Assembly (NCBI RefSeq): GCF_001189845.1
Contig: NZ_LFLZ01000017.1
Span: 1-64,000 of the forward strand
Length of the DNA: 64,000 nt
Reading direction: 5' to 3'
DNA from: Bradyrhizobium tropiciagri
Lineage (GTDB): Bacteria; Pseudomonadota; Alphaproteobacteria; Rhizobiales; Xanthobacteraceae
The notes below the pieces were generated by a model. It was not told where the DNA came from, did no database searches, and worked only from the letters and a program-made list of their open reading frames with translations. The position numbers and the translations under genes are program-made. Positions 8,437-17,129 of the stretch are shown here, one piece after another. Numbering within the stretch: position 1 is the first letter of the stretch; every line of letters starts with the position of its first letter.

Positions 8437-8682
8437 GTGCCCACGCTCGATAAAGTCAGCGTCGATCTCATGGTGGTTCTCGGTACCACCACCATGCCGA
8501 TTCACCAGGTCATGCGGCTCTCCCGCGGCGCCATCATCGAACTGGATGCCACCGAGGCCGACGAGGTCAAGATCCTCGCCAACAACCTGCCGGTGGCCAG
8601 CGGCGTCGTCCTGGTCGACCGCAACCGGATTGCGGTCGAGGTCAAGCAGATGCTGCCGAAATCTCCCGGGGTTCGCAGTTAA
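8437..8682 (+). CDS. FliN/SpoA-domain flagellar motor switch-like protein
   Basis: The 81-aa protein is essentially one SpoA domain: VSVDLMVVLGTTTMPIHQVM, RLSRGAIIELDATEADEVKI, NNLPVASGVVLVDRNRIAVE. FliN forms the lower C-ring of the flagellar switch. An in-frame stop at 8413-8415 leaves the GTG at 8437 as the only start. The protein is short even for FliN and no other flagellar genes are near, so it may be a stand-alone FliN paralog. Confidence 0.78.
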   Translation: MPTLDKVSVDLMVVLGTTTMPIHQVMRLSRGAIIELDATEADEVKILANNLPVASGVVLVDRNRIAVEVKQMLPKSPGVRS

Positions 8683-8774
8683 TTCGCGCATTAATCGCCT
8701 TGTCCCTGCATCCGTGATTTGTTACATGGCCCCCTCGATGCGGCGGCGCCTTAGGGTTCCATCCGACATCCTTA

Positions 8775-8859
8775 GCGCTCGTGGCGGAATTGGTAGACGC
8801 GCTGCCTTGAGGTGGCAGTGGGTAACACCGTGGGGGTTCGAGTCCCTCCGAGCGCACCA
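8775..8859 (+). tRNA. tRNA-Leu (anticodon GAG)
   Basis: The acceptor arm GCGCTCG (8775-8781) pairs with CGAGCGC (8849-8855), followed by A and an encoded CCA. The anticodon stem CTGCC/GGCAG encloses the loop TTGAGGT with GAG at 8809-8811. There is a long class II variable arm, and the T-arm has GGTTCGAGTCC. Its 3' end lies 24 bp from the end of a recombinase gene, which marks it as a likely integration site that stays intact after insertion. Confidence 0.95.
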
Positions 8860-8882
8860 TAAACCCACATTTCATATTGAAA

Positions 8883-10385
8883 TTATTGAGCTTTTTTCCG
8901 GATGTTACCCGGGAAAGTTACCACTCCGTTCTTGCGTGTTGTTCGCGTACCGTTCGCGTCCAGGCGACCGTCGCCTGACTGGCTCTGATCGAACGTGACG
9001 ATCTTCTCCATGCCGCTGATTCCGAGCCTCTCCCGATTCGCCTGAGCGATGTAGTGGGCGGGCATTTTGGGGTCGGTCCAGCCGAACATGGCCATCATCT
9101 GGCTCTCGGTGCAGTCCGCATAGGCCGCCACTTCGGCGCGGGCCTTGCGCACGCCATGGCAGCTCTTCTTCGGCTCATTGACACCGGCCAGGACGGCATA
9201 TTTCTTGAATTTGCCAGCCCACGCCTTCTTGTTCATCGGAAGGACCCGGCCGCGCACGAGCTTGCCGGTGAAAACCTCGGCGCCGATGATGTTGGCCGCG
9301 CGAGCAGCCCTCAGGCTCTCTGCGAATTCCGGATGGACGGGTACCGTCACGGTCGTATTGCCCCGACTTTTCTCGGTGGCAATCTGGACAGCCATCCTCC
9401 GCACGATCTGCCGCAGGTGGGGCGGCCCGAAACGGTGGGCATCTCCAAGCCGCAGGAACGTGTAGTGGAGGATGTCGAACATCAGCCGTGCTTCGGTACC
9501 GAGCGGCCACTTCGCCCGATACTGGGCCATGTCATCCTCGGTCCAGGGCAAAAAGCCGCCAGTCTCGCGGCTCGCTTTTGCCTTGCCGGACTTTAGCCCG
9601 ATGGTCGGATCGTCGTCCTCGTCGAGATGCTTCTCGTCGATCATCCAGCGGACCATGCCCCGAAGCGCCGACAGCAAATTGCCCGCCTGCGATGGGGTGC
9701 GCGCCTTCATCTCCGCTTTGATGACCTTGCGCGTGAGCACCGCAAACGGCTTCTCGCCATTTTCCGGCAGGATTGACTCGATCAGTCCGGTGCGCTGAAG
9801 CCGGGTCGATTCCGCCAGGCCCTCATGACCGACACTCAGATCGCCAAGCCAGTGATCACTTTGCTTGTAACCGTTCCAGTACCAGCGCAACGTTCCAGGG
9901 CGAGCTGGTGTGTTCGATAGAGCAGGGCGCTCTTCGTTGCGCTGCTTCTGTGCGTTGATGTAGTCGCCCTCGTTGCCGTACAGCGCGATCTGGCCGGCAA
10001 CCGCCGCATCGACCTCGTCGTCGAACTCCGATGTGCCGTATTCAGCCTTGATCCGGATCTTCGGCAGCTTGTTAAGCAATTGCACGTAGTACCGGACTTG
10101 ACCACGTTGGCTGACGTCGACGTACAGATAGCGGCGTTCCGGCTGGTCCGGTGTCGCAATCCTTTTGACGCGACGCATGCGCAAAACTCCCCCCAACGCT
10201 GCAACGCCTGCTTCATAGGCGGCGTCGAAGGCTGTCGTTCCGTATTCCTCGCAAATCCCGATCCTGCGACCTTTGCGACTGACCTTCACATACCAGCGCA
10301 GGGAGCCGGACTCGGAATAGTTGAAGTAGAGGTACATCCGTCGATCCCCGGGCGCGCGGGGGTCGCGTCTTTCCGTCCCAAGCAT
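8883..10385 (-). CDS. int: site-specific tyrosine recombinase (integrase)
   Basis: The 500-aa protein has an unusual N-terminal 120 residues containing two similar blocks (LRWYVKVSRKGRRIGICEEYG and VRYYVQLLNKLPKIRIKAEYG), possibly arm-type DNA-binding repeats. A core-binding region and a tyrosine recombinase catalytic domain follow. Catalytic signatures are FLRLGDAHR (Arg I), SCHGVRKARAEVA (HxxR) and MFGWTDPKMPAHYI (nucleophile Tyr). The gene ends 24 bp from the tRNA-Leu 3' end and points at it, the standard arrangement for an island or prophage integrated in a tRNA. The start at 10385 has GGAG seven bases upstream. Confidence 0.9.
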   Translation of the reverse strand: MLGTERRDPRAPGDRRMYLYFNYSESGSLRWYVKVSRKGRRIGICEEYGTTAFDAAYEAGVAALGGVLRMRRVKRIATPDQPERRYLYVDVSQRGQVRYYVQLLNKLPKIRIKAEYGTSEFDDEVDAAVAGQIALYGNEGDYINAQKQRNEERPALSNTPARPGTLRWYWNGYKQSDHWLGDLSVGHEGLAESTRLQRTGLIESILPENGEKPFAVLTRKVIKAEMKARTPSQAGNLLSALRGMVRWMIDEKHLDEDDDPTIGLKSGKAKASRETGGFLPWTEDDMAQYRAKWPLGTEARLMFDILHYTFLRLGDAHRFGPPHLRQIVRRMAVQIATEKSRGNTTVTVPVHPEFAESLRAARAANIIGAEVFTGKLVRGRVLPMNKKAWAGKFKKYAVLAGVNEPKKSCHGVRKARAEVAAYADCTESQMMAMFGWTDPKMPAHYIAQANRERLGISGMEKIVTFDQSQSGDGRLDANGTRTTRKNGVVTFPGNIRKKAQ

Positions 10386-10456
10386 TGGCGTCTCCGTGGA
10401 CCAATGCTTGGAGTCTAGCGATGCAGTGACTCCGCATCAATTCTATAAGGAGCGTT

Positions 10457-10678
10457 TCACCCGCTTTCGGAGCGTTTCAGGTAACGCTGCAATGCCTCCG
10501 ATGGTGTCCATGCCTCGTCGCTGCCGCTTGTCGGATCGATCGGCGCAGGGCTTGCCGTTAGCGTGATCTGAATAGTGCCCTCGGCATCAACCGTGACTGC
10601 GCTCGCGCCGGCTTCCTTGGCAGCGCGGATCGCGCGAGCGAGGTCCGCTTGCGTAACCTTTGCCGGGCGCCGCGGCAT
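10457..10678 (-). CDS. small hypothetical protein upstream of integrase
   Basis: The 73-aa protein starts MPRRPAKVTQADLARAIRA after an AGGAGA ribosome site. An upstream in-frame ATG at 10705 lacks such a site. The N-terminal half looks helical and basic, followed by AVTVDAEGTIQITLT, a beta strand-like part. It lies 72 bp upstream of the integrase on the same strand and could be an excisionase or regulator of the element. No family was recognised with certainty. Confidence 0.6.
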   Translation of the reverse strand: MPRRPAKVTQADLARAIRAAKEAGASAVTVDAEGTIQITLTASPAPIDPTSGSDEAWTPSEALQRYLKRSESG

Positions 10679-11432
10679 GACCTTTCTCCTATGCTTGATA
10701 TTCATCCCATTCCAGCTGCGCGCTTTCCCGTCACGACACCGATCATTCCGAGTGCGACCACGGCGCGTTTAGCATTTGCCTCTGCATCAGTGACCGCGAA
10801 ATCGAGGAGGAATGGACGGGAGCGAACGCCCCGTTGAGTCATTCAATCACAGTGCCCAGTAGTCACTCTACTGAAGCGAGGTAAAGCTTGGAGTATTGTG
10901 AGATAGTCGAAAGAGCCAAAAATCATCGTGAGCTAGCGAAGGCGAAGAAGAGGAGAGCGATCATCTTCTCTTGATCGACTTAGACAGGAGGGGCCCTCTC
11001 AAGGCTGAAACAGGGGTTCGATTCCCCTAGGGAGCGCCAGCAATCTCAGACACTTAGGTTGCTATCAGCCGCATTCGTTGGTTAAGACGCTGGTGGACAG
11101 CGGCGATCGCTTGCGGAATTTGCTGCCGCCATTTGCAGACTCATGAGCAGACTAACCTTGTCGCGAAGCCTCTCACTGCGGCTGAAGCATTCGCGAAAAA
11201 ATTCCTCGTCGCACTTGGGTATCCAGAGATATTCAAACCGTCGCTGACGTGCGCTGTCGTACGCCAGCGCCCTCGGACGTGCGCATTGACGTTGCTCATT
11301 GCACAGCCAACTCTCGTGTCAAGCTTTGTGCGAATAGGAGGGCAGCACGTGAGATACAATCGACGAGAGAAAATTGGCGGACAACCTTCACAAGTCAGTC
11401 TATCCGATCCGAAAGCCGCAGAGCCGAGCACG
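10679..11432. other. region without a recognised gene apart from a tRNA-Glu fragment
   Basis: This stretch contains only the tRNA-Glu 3' fragment at 10991-11039 and short frames without recognisable similarity. It is less GC-rich than the flanks (for example 10880-10990). It appears to be integration-junction DNA. Confidence 0.5.
10991..11039 (+). other. 3' fragment of tRNA-Glu(CTC): probable att-site footprint
   Basis: The segment reads like a tRNA-Glu from the anticodon loop onward: GCCCTCTCAAGGC with CTC, then TGAAACA, a complete T-arm AGGGGTTCGATTCCCCT, and an acceptor 3' strand AGGGAGC-GCCA ending at 11039. No 5' half is present, so it is not a functional tRNA. Integrases that target tRNAs leave such 3' duplicates at the far end of the inserted element, so this probably marks one end of an element that used tRNA-Glu. 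Confidence 0.7.
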
Positions 11433-11615
11433 ATGCCATTCGCCCAACGGATCACCTGCACGATTGACGATGCATGCGAAGTGACCGGCTTGGGACGCAC
11501 GAAGCTTTACGAGTTGATAGCAGCTCGGCGTATCGCCACGACAACGATCGGACGTCGGCGACTAGTAGTGGTGCGCTCGCTTCTGGCGCTCCTCGACACC
11601 AATATGTCGAACTAA
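11433..11615 (+). CDS. small helix-turn-helix protein (excisionase/AlpA-like)
   Basis: The 60-aa product from the ATG at 11433 has the MerR/excisionase-like DNA-binding signature CTIDDACEVTGLGRTKLYEL, followed by IAARRIATTTIGRRRLVVV and LLALLD. Such proteins bind DNA near the ends of mobile elements. The frame is open upstream to 11133, but that extension has no recognisable domain. Its place beside the tRNA-Glu fragment and a recombinase supports a role in element excision or regulation. Confidence 0.65.
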   Translation: MPFAQRITCTIDDACEVTGLGRTKLYELIAARRIATTTIGRRRLVVVRSLLALLDTNMSN

Positions 11616-12454
11616 TGGACGTGCGACTTAGGGGAGCAACCCCACCTTGAACACGCTTTTCCTCAGGCGCTCATTTTGGTGACACGACCGGGCTCACTTA
11701 GCCGGTCGAGCTCGTCCGTCCGCTACTGCATCATCCGCACGCGCTCCTGCCAGAATTCGGCGGCATGGTTGTAGGCGCCTCAGATTTCATTCGCCTCCTG
11801 TTGCGCAAATTGACGTTCGGTCGCATTCCCTGGTCACTTGCCGCTTTCGTTCGGGAGCGTTGACGCGGTGCGGCGCTTGCTCGCTTCCTAAGCAAGGCAT
11901 TCGGGGACCCCTTCGAGGACGCGGAGCAACGGTGCCACGCGGCCTGAAGAACTGGTGGCGGCCGGCGTACGCCTTCCGATCTAGGCCATTGGCCGAGCTG
12001 GTGACTTCCGACTGACGCGCGCCGCGGAATGACTCTGTAGCAGAACGCGCGTCGGATCGAGCGCACGCCAGCTGACAGCGTCCATCCAAGGGATGAGCGC
12101 AGGCCGCGGCTTGGGGCGAGCGCGTGCTCAGTCCGGCGTCGTCGGTGGTGGCTAGTCCCTCTGCCGTCTCCGGAACGGGCGTCCGTTAACAATCGGGTAG
12201 TCGAACGCGGTCGTCGACATCGCGGTGGATCTCCCGGTCAAGCATCCGGAAACACCGCGGGAGAAGCGCCGCGCGATGCGAGCTTCCGAGTGCCAACTAA
12301 TTGATCATGGGTTTCCGTCCTTATGTAAGATGATCGCTCAAGAAAGCGCACGCGACAATCGGCTACCCGTGCTGATCGCTGACTGGATGCTGGCATCGGC
12401 GGTTTTGCGATGAAACCACCGTAGTGGCAGAGGGCGTCTACCGCTAAGTTCGTG
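11616..12454. other. no recognisable gene; probably decayed DNA
   Basis: All frames here are short or low in resemblance to known proteins. A minus-strand reading near 11715-11780 ends with NHAAEFWQERVRMMQ and a stop, which looks like the C-terminus of a lost gene, but no matching upstream part was found. The stretch separates the integration genes from the degraded NDH-2 fragment. Confidence 0.4.
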
Positions 12455-12724
12455 TCATGCCGTGCCTTCGGGCGCAGCGATCTCCGCTGGTGAGAGGACC
12501 GCCGTCGGCACCTGGTAGAGCCGCGGCTGAAAGACATGGTGGTTGCGGTGGTCGATCAGGACGACATCGACATCTGCGTGCCGCAGCGGGCGTGCCGCGG
12601 CGATTAGGGCAAGGCCGGCGCCGATGATGACGGCACGCTTTCGTTCCCGGTGGGGAGCCTCAACAACGGCAGTTGCCTGGTCAGGTCGAGTCTCGTCCAA
12701 CATCGCACTCATAGTGTACCTCAT
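12455..12724 (-). pseudogene. truncated NADH dehydrogenase type II (NDH-2) N-terminal fragment
   Basis: The frame encodes about 89 aa corresponding to only the first fifth of an NDH-2 flavoprotein. VIIGAGLALIAAARPLRHAD is the FAD-binding region with a damaged GxGxxG, followed by VDVVLIDHRNHHVFQPRLY and TAVLSPAEIAAP, then a stop. The remaining about 330 residues are missing. A second, more degraded copy lies at 36145-36405 and ends at the same motif. Confidence 0.75.
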
Positions 12725-12803
12725 TTGCGTTCTTTGGCATGGGCGGCTTCAGAACGCCTCTGTCGGCAGCGACGCGCTCTACGCTCCATCGACTCGCATT
12801 TCG

Positions 12804-12962
12804 CTAGGGCAACCAGACGCACCAGAGAGCAGCCAATCTGCAATATGCGGGCCTATCCAGTTGCGTAGCCGCACCAGTCCGTTGTGGCTTCAACATGGTT
12901 CTGAACACCGCGAAGCACAGTGCTCCCATGACGAACGTGACCAAGGTCAAGACGTCCTTCAT
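12804..12962 (-). CDS. small single-TM protein, paralog of 36472-36654
   Basis: The 52-aa product begins MKDVLTLVTFVMGALCFAVF, one hydrophobic helix, followed by a short basic tail. It closely resembles the start of the protein at 36472-36654 (MKHFLTVVTFLMGALCFAMF), and both sit just upstream of an NDH-2 fragment on the same strand. Conservation of the N-terminus in two copies supports real coding, but the C-terminal tails differ and may be decayed. Function unknown. Confidence 0.5.
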   Translation of the reverse strand: MKDVLTLVTFVMGALCFAVFRTMLKPQRTGAATQLDRPAYCRLAALWCVWLP

Positions 12963-13006
12963 GGGAGGCTCCGATGCATGTCCTGCTTCGCGGGACCGCT
13001 ATGGAC

Positions 13007-14539
13007 TCAAAGGTTCAGCCATTCGGGTTTGCTGGAGCCGCGCGGCACGAGCACCGTCCTGAAGGATCCAGGAGTCTTCGAAAGGATACCTTGGTCGGTC
13101 ATGCCCTGATATGTGCCCAGCGGGGTCTCCGCGGTGAACAGATCCGGAGCAATGTTCGCGTGCTCGTCGGAAGATCCGGCCATCGCCTTGGCGTACTCCT
13201 TGTCGAAGATGCCGAGCGACAGCAGCCACAGCACGGTCCTGGTCAGCGAAACGGTGACCCGGTAACTGCCGCCCTCGACAGCACGTCGGCGCAGTGCTGC
13301 GAGAACCCCGATTGTCCCCAGCCAGCCCACGACATTGTCGGCAATGGGGATGATAGGCGGCGATTTGGGATGTGCGAGCGAGCCTTCTGTGGTGAACACG
13401 CCCGTTACGGCTGCACCGATTTCGTCGAATCCGGGACGATTCTTCCACGGACCTTTGTTGCCGTGGAGCAGGACCTGAGCATGAATCAAGCCAGGCTTCT
13501 TGGCGCAGAGCGCTTCTGCATCGAGACCGTTTCGTTCGAGATAGCCCGGACGCCTGTTGGCAAAGAAGACGTCAGCGTCCTTCAGGAGCTCATCGAATTT
13601 CGCGCGACCTTCCTTGGAGTTGTCCAGGATGGTTTGACGCATCCCAACCTGGACGTCCAGGACAAACGCGTCGTGCTCGGGATCCTCCGGACGCCAGACG
13701 TTGAGAACATCGGCTCCATAGCAAGCTAGGTCTCTGCCGATACAGGCCCCGGCAATCACGTGGCCCATGCCGAAGGCGCGAATGCCGTCCAACGGGCTCT
13801 TTGCGTCCTTCTTGAAGGGGATTGGGTCGCTCTCCCCAATCTTCTCCACAGAGATCAATGGCATTCTGGAGAGCACCTCGGTGTACTGGGGCTCCCTGCG
13901 AAACTCCTCGAACGTGCGCACCTTAGCGAGGACGATCCCGGCCTCGGCTGCCGCGTCCTCCAGTTCATCGGCGCGCCATTGGAGGATGGCGTTGTTCAGG
14001 GACTCGGGGCTCGCGCTACACCGAAGGAAGTTCAGAGCCCTGGCTTCGCCTTTGGGATAAATGTTCAAAGCGATGACGTGGCGTCCGTCGCGCGTTTCAC
14101 GAAACAAGGGCAGCTCGAAGAACGGGTTCGTGCCCTCAACGAAGAGCAACGGGGGGCGTCCATTGATGGTCTCCCACTTCAGATCGCAGAAGCCGGCGAA
14201 CCGCCGCAGCGCCTTGCGGACATCCACCGCGATATCCTGTCCCTCGCCACTCCGGTCTCGCCATAAGGCGGAGATTGCCACCGCCTTGGCGGCCGAACCG
14301 ACCGCGGCCAGGGTGCCAAACCGATGGGGGCTCGGTATGATCGGATCCCGGCCGTAGAAGCTGAGTTTGCCGCCGCTGTCCGCGGTCGCTAGTCCCACAT
14401 CCTTCAGGACGTCATTGACCGCGCCGTGAAAGTCGAAATCCGAGTTGGTCACCGGATTGGCGAGCTTCGATACAATCGTCTCGGTGAGCCGATCCGGCTT
14501 GAGCTCTTCTGCAGCTTGGATGGTCGTCGCGATGTTCAT
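13007..14539 (-). CDS. CaiB/BaiF family (type III) CoA transferase
   Basis: The 510-aa protein has family III CoA-transferase features: SPLDGIRAFGMGHVIAGACI (usually the N-terminal VLDLTRVLAGP element), LACYGADVLNVWRPEDPEHD, DVFFANRRPGYLERNGL, KKPGLIHAQVLLHG and RPGFDEIGAAVTGVFTTEGS. A preceding about 240-residue segment looks like a second, shortened CoA-transferase-like domain, making it longer than the usual 400 aa. It follows the hydroxyacyl-CoA dehydrogenase on the same strand with 50 bp between them, so the two probably act on one CoA-linked or hydroxy-acid pathway. The substrate is not known. Confidence 0.85.
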   Translation of the reverse strand: MNIATTIQAAEELKPDRLTETIVSKLANPVTNSDFDFHGAVNDVLKDVGLATADSGGKLSFYGRDPIIPSPHRFGTLAAVGSAAKAVAISALWRDRSGEGQDIAVDVRKALRRFAGFCDLKWETINGRPPLLFVEGTNPFFELPLFRETRDGRHVIALNIYPKGEARALNFLRCSASPESLNNAILQWRADELEDAAAEAGIVLAKVRTFEEFRREPQYTEVLSRMPLISVEKIGESDPIPFKKDAKSPLDGIRAFGMGHVIAGACIGRDLACYGADVLNVWRPEDPEHDAFVLDVQVGMRQTILDNSKEGRAKFDELLKDADVFFANRRPGYLERNGLDAEALCAKKPGLIHAQVLLHGNKGPWKNRPGFDEIGAAVTGVFTTEGSLAHPKSPPIIPIADNVVGWLGTIGVLAALRRRAVEGGSYRVTVSLTRTVLWLLSLGIFDKEYAKAMAGSSDEHANIAPDLFTAETPLGTYQGMTDQGILSKTPGSFRTVLVPRGSSKPEWLNL

Positions 14540-14589
14540 GTCTAAATTCCTTCTCGTTTGGAGGAGTGTTAGTTGCTTGCGGCGCGTCG

Positions 14590-15564
14590 CTACTCAGCGG
14601 CGACTTCGCGCGGAACGGCCTTGTCCGACCGCTTGGTGCGCAGTTCGATGAGACCGAGCAGGATCTCGTCGCGTTCGGCCTCCAGCTCCGCGACGGAGCG
14701 CGATCCGACCTCCGCGTGGACGCTATCGATGAGCTTCTTTTGCACTTCTGGCGTCAGCACCGGTGAGCCGAGGGTCTTCCACCACGCCGTCATCGGACCA
14801 GAGAACTGCTGGAAGAAGTGCTCGATGCCGCCCGGACCGCCGCCGAGGTGATTGAGCGTCATGTTGCCCATCACGCCCCAGCGCAGGCCCGGTCCCCAGG
14901 AGAGAGCGGTGTCGACGTCGGCGGCGCTCACCACGCCCTCGGCGACGAGGTGGTAGACCTCGCGCGCCAATGCGGACTGCAGCCGGTTGGCGACATGGCC
15001 GGGCATCTCCTTGTTGACGCGCACCGTTTTCTGCCCGATCGACGTGTAAAATTCCGCCGCGCGCCGGATTGTCGCTTCCGAGGTCTTGGCTCCGCCGACG
15101 ATCTCGACCAGCGGGATCAGGTGCGGGGGATTGAAAGGATGGCCGATCACGCAGCGCTCGGGATGCACTGCTGCTCCCTTCTGGATTTCGCTCATGGTCA
15201 GCCCGGACGAGCTCGATGCGATGATCGCATCGGGTGGCAGCAGTTCATCGAGCTGCCCGTAGAGTTTCTGCTTGAAATCAATCCGCTCGGGTCCGTTCTC
15301 CTGGACGAGGTCGACGCCGGCAACCGCTTGCGCGAGATCTGCCGTGAACGTAAGGTTCGACTGCGACGCTCCCGCTGACAGGCCTAATCGCTTGAGCGCG
15401 GGCCAGGCCGTCTCAACGAACTTCCGGAGCGAAGCCTCTGCGTTCGGCGCAATGTCGGTTGCGACCACTTGCAGTCCCTTGGCGAGAAACAGCGAGGTCC
15501 AGCTCGCACCGATGACGCCGGTGCCGATGATGGCAATGCGGCGAATGGGCTTATTCTTCGACAT
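14590..15564 (-). CDS. 3-hydroxyacyl-CoA dehydrogenase family protein (carnitine dehydrogenase-like)
   Basis: The 324-aa protein has an N-terminal NAD-binding Rossmann motif IAIIGTGVIGASW, VDLVQENGPERIDFK, IASSSSGLTMSEIQ, and CVIGHPFNPPHLIPLVEIVG with the catalytic histidine. The C-terminal HCDH domain includes GHVANRLQSALAREVYHLV. Length and the QENGPERI segment suit the single-function dehydrogenases that include L-carnitine 3-dehydrogenase. It lies between the YWTD propeller and the CoA transferase in a minus-strand operon. Confidence 0.85.
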   Translation of the reverse strand: MSKNKPIRRIAIIGTGVIGASWTSLFLAKGLQVVATDIAPNAEASLRKFVETAWPALKRLGLSAGASQSNLTFTADLAQAVAGVDLVQENGPERIDFKQKLYGQLDELLPPDAIIASSSSGLTMSEIQKGAAVHPERCVIGHPFNPPHLIPLVEIVGGAKTSEATIRRAAEFYTSIGQKTVRVNKEMPGHVANRLQSALAREVYHLVAEGVVSAADVDTALSWGPGLRWGVMGNMTLNHLGGGPGGIEHFFQQFSGPMTAWWKTLGSPVLTPEVQKKLIDSVHAEVGSRSVAELEAERDEILLGLIELRTKRSDKAVPREVAAE

Positions 15565-15587
15565 GATTTGATTCTCCTGCTCGATTT

Positions 15588-16502
15588 TCAGACTTCGGCG
15601 TAGGCAATGCCGGTGAGGTTGCCCTGGGCGCAGAGGAAGTTGCGCTCGTTCTTGCCGTCGAGATCGGCGGAATAGACCGAGCCGGCGAAGTCGGTGACGA
15701 ACATCCGGTTGCCGGGAACATCGAGGGAGAGGCCGATGCCCTCCATCAAATGCGTAATCAGGATCTCCGGCTCTGCTTTCTTCTCGATCGGCGCGCGATT
15801 GACGGTGTTGCCGCGCGGAGGATCGCCGCGGTCGGTCCAGTAGAGGACACGGTTCGCCAGATCGAGCTCGAGGTCGATCGGTTCGGGCAGATGATCGAAC
15901 AGCACCTCGATGTCGGTGCGGTTCGCCGGGGTCTCGCCTTTCGGGATTTCGATGTTGGCGCGGAAGATGCGGCCGAGGTTACCGTTGTCAGGACCCTTTT
16001 GCGTCCAGTAGATGTGCCGCCGTTTGGGATCGACGGTGATTCCGACGCACCACCGGGTTTGATCTTTCCGGTCCTTGTCGCCGCGGCCGGTCTCGACCAG
16101 CGTTTCGACCTGTGAGCCGTCGAGATTCGCACGCATCACGCGCATGCCCTCACGGTCGCACCAATAGAGCTTGCCGTTCTCCTTATCGAGGTGGAGCTGT
16201 TTCGGTGTGTAGGTGACGCCTTGTGGAACGATGACCTTCCGGTTCTTGCCGTCGAGGTCGGCGCGCTCGATCGAACCGTCGTCGAGGTTGGGGATACCCA
16301 TGTTGGTCCAATAGATGTGACCAGCCTCGTGATCCACGGCGATGCCGTCGGGAAAGCGGCAATCGGTGACGATAGTCTTGCGGTGGGAGCCATCGGGATT
16401 CATCGAGTGGATGCGGTCCCCGCTTAGTTCGAGAACAAATAACTTGCCGGAGCTGGTGGCGCCCGATGAGGAATTCGATTTGGCTGTTTCAACTACCGTC
16501 AT
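15588..16502 (-). CDS. YWTD-repeat six-bladed beta-propeller protein, copy 1
   Basis: The 304-aa protein is built of LDL-receptor class B (YWTD) blades: HIYWTNMGIPN, KLYWCDREGMRVMRANLDGS, HIYWTQKGPDNGN, VLYWTDRGDPPRGN. Each is followed by a RADLDGKN or RANLDGS-like strand. No signal peptide is visible, so it may be cytoplasmic. It is probably the first gene of the operon with the dehydrogenase and CoA transferase, 24 bp upstream of the former. A close paralog is encoded at 36789-37703, and both have the same repeated element upstream. The molecular role is unknown; a lactonase or sugar-acid hydrolase-like activity is possible but unproven. Confidence 0.8.
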   Translation of the reverse strand: MTVVETAKSNSSSGATSSGKLFVLELSGDRIHSMNPDGSHRKTIVTDCRFPDGIAVDHEAGHIYWTNMGIPNLDDGSIERADLDGKNRKVIVPQGVTYTPKQLHLDKENGKLYWCDREGMRVMRANLDGSQVETLVETGRGDKDRKDQTRWCVGITVDPKRRHIYWTQKGPDNGNLGRIFRANIEIPKGETPANRTDIEVLFDHLPEPIDLELDLANRVLYWTDRGDPPRGNTVNRAPIEKKAEPEILITHLMEGIGLSLDVPGNRMFVTDFAGSVYSADLDGKNERNFLCAQGNLTGIAYAEV

Positions 16503-16576
16503 GGTCTTTCCTTCGGTGTCTGAGTTGCCGCGCTTCGCATTGCCTCGGCTCCTCTGTTTGACCCACGTGCGTCATC

Positions 16577-16740
16577 GTTGCGAGTAAAGGTCAGCGAATC
16601 GCGCCGAATTGCCGCTAACCAGAAGGCAAGGTTCCGCACATGCCGGATCAGGCAACATCAACGGGCGGCTGGTATTTCTCAGGCGATCGGGTATGATTTC
16701 TGCAGCCGCAGAGAGGCCGCGCACATCGCGCACGTAAAGC
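16577..16740. repeat. shared upstream element, copy A
   Basis: Copy A contains GCGAATCGCGCCGAATT (16594-16610, identical at 37797-37813) and a downstream TGCCGGATCA...GGCTGG...TTCTCAGGC segment found with small changes at 30927-31040 and 37780-37920. It lies upstream of the minus-strand YWTD gene. Homology among the three copies is visible base by base; a regulatory role is inferred from the position. Confidence 0.65.
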
Positions 16741-16930
16741 TTGGCTGGCCAAGCGCATTGTAGAAAAACCGCTGCGCGTAACCGGCCCACAAGCGTTCCT
16801 TGTCAGTGACGAACACCTGGCGAATCGGCATGCGGCTAATGGCGCGGACAATTGCCGGAGCTGGGAGAGACGCTGCCAAGCCAAACAGAACGTTTCGCCG
16901 CGATAGCGGAAAAGAAGATCGACTATCGGA
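16679..16930 (-). pseudogene. possible remnant of a Tat-exported small protein
   Basis: A minus-strand frame contains SRRNVLFGLAASLPAPAIVR, which reads as a twin-arginine signal peptide, followed by MPIRQVFVTDKERLWAGYAQ and a short tail. No clear start with a ribosome site was found, and the 3' end runs into repeat copy A. It is probably a gene fragment, and the original function was not recognised. The remainder of 16741-17129 shows nothing else. Confidence 0.4.
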
Positions 16931-17129
16931 GGTTAGGATCGGGATGCGGCCCTTTATGGTTCGCCGAGGGCTGGTACTACTTGGATTGCCATCGAAATGA
17001 CCCCATCCCACGATTTGTGGAGAGCACCTTGCCGCAGCGGGTAGGTTGGTGGAGGTACCGGCCTTCGTCTTGATGTCCTGTTCGCAGGTGGGGCCTACCT
17101 TTGAATCGTTCAAGGGCTGGATCTGACCA

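Noticed and set aside
10991..11039. Complete tRNA gene
   Set aside because: Only the anticodon loop to CCA part is present; no matching 5' acceptor, D-arm or anticodon 5' stem lies upstream.
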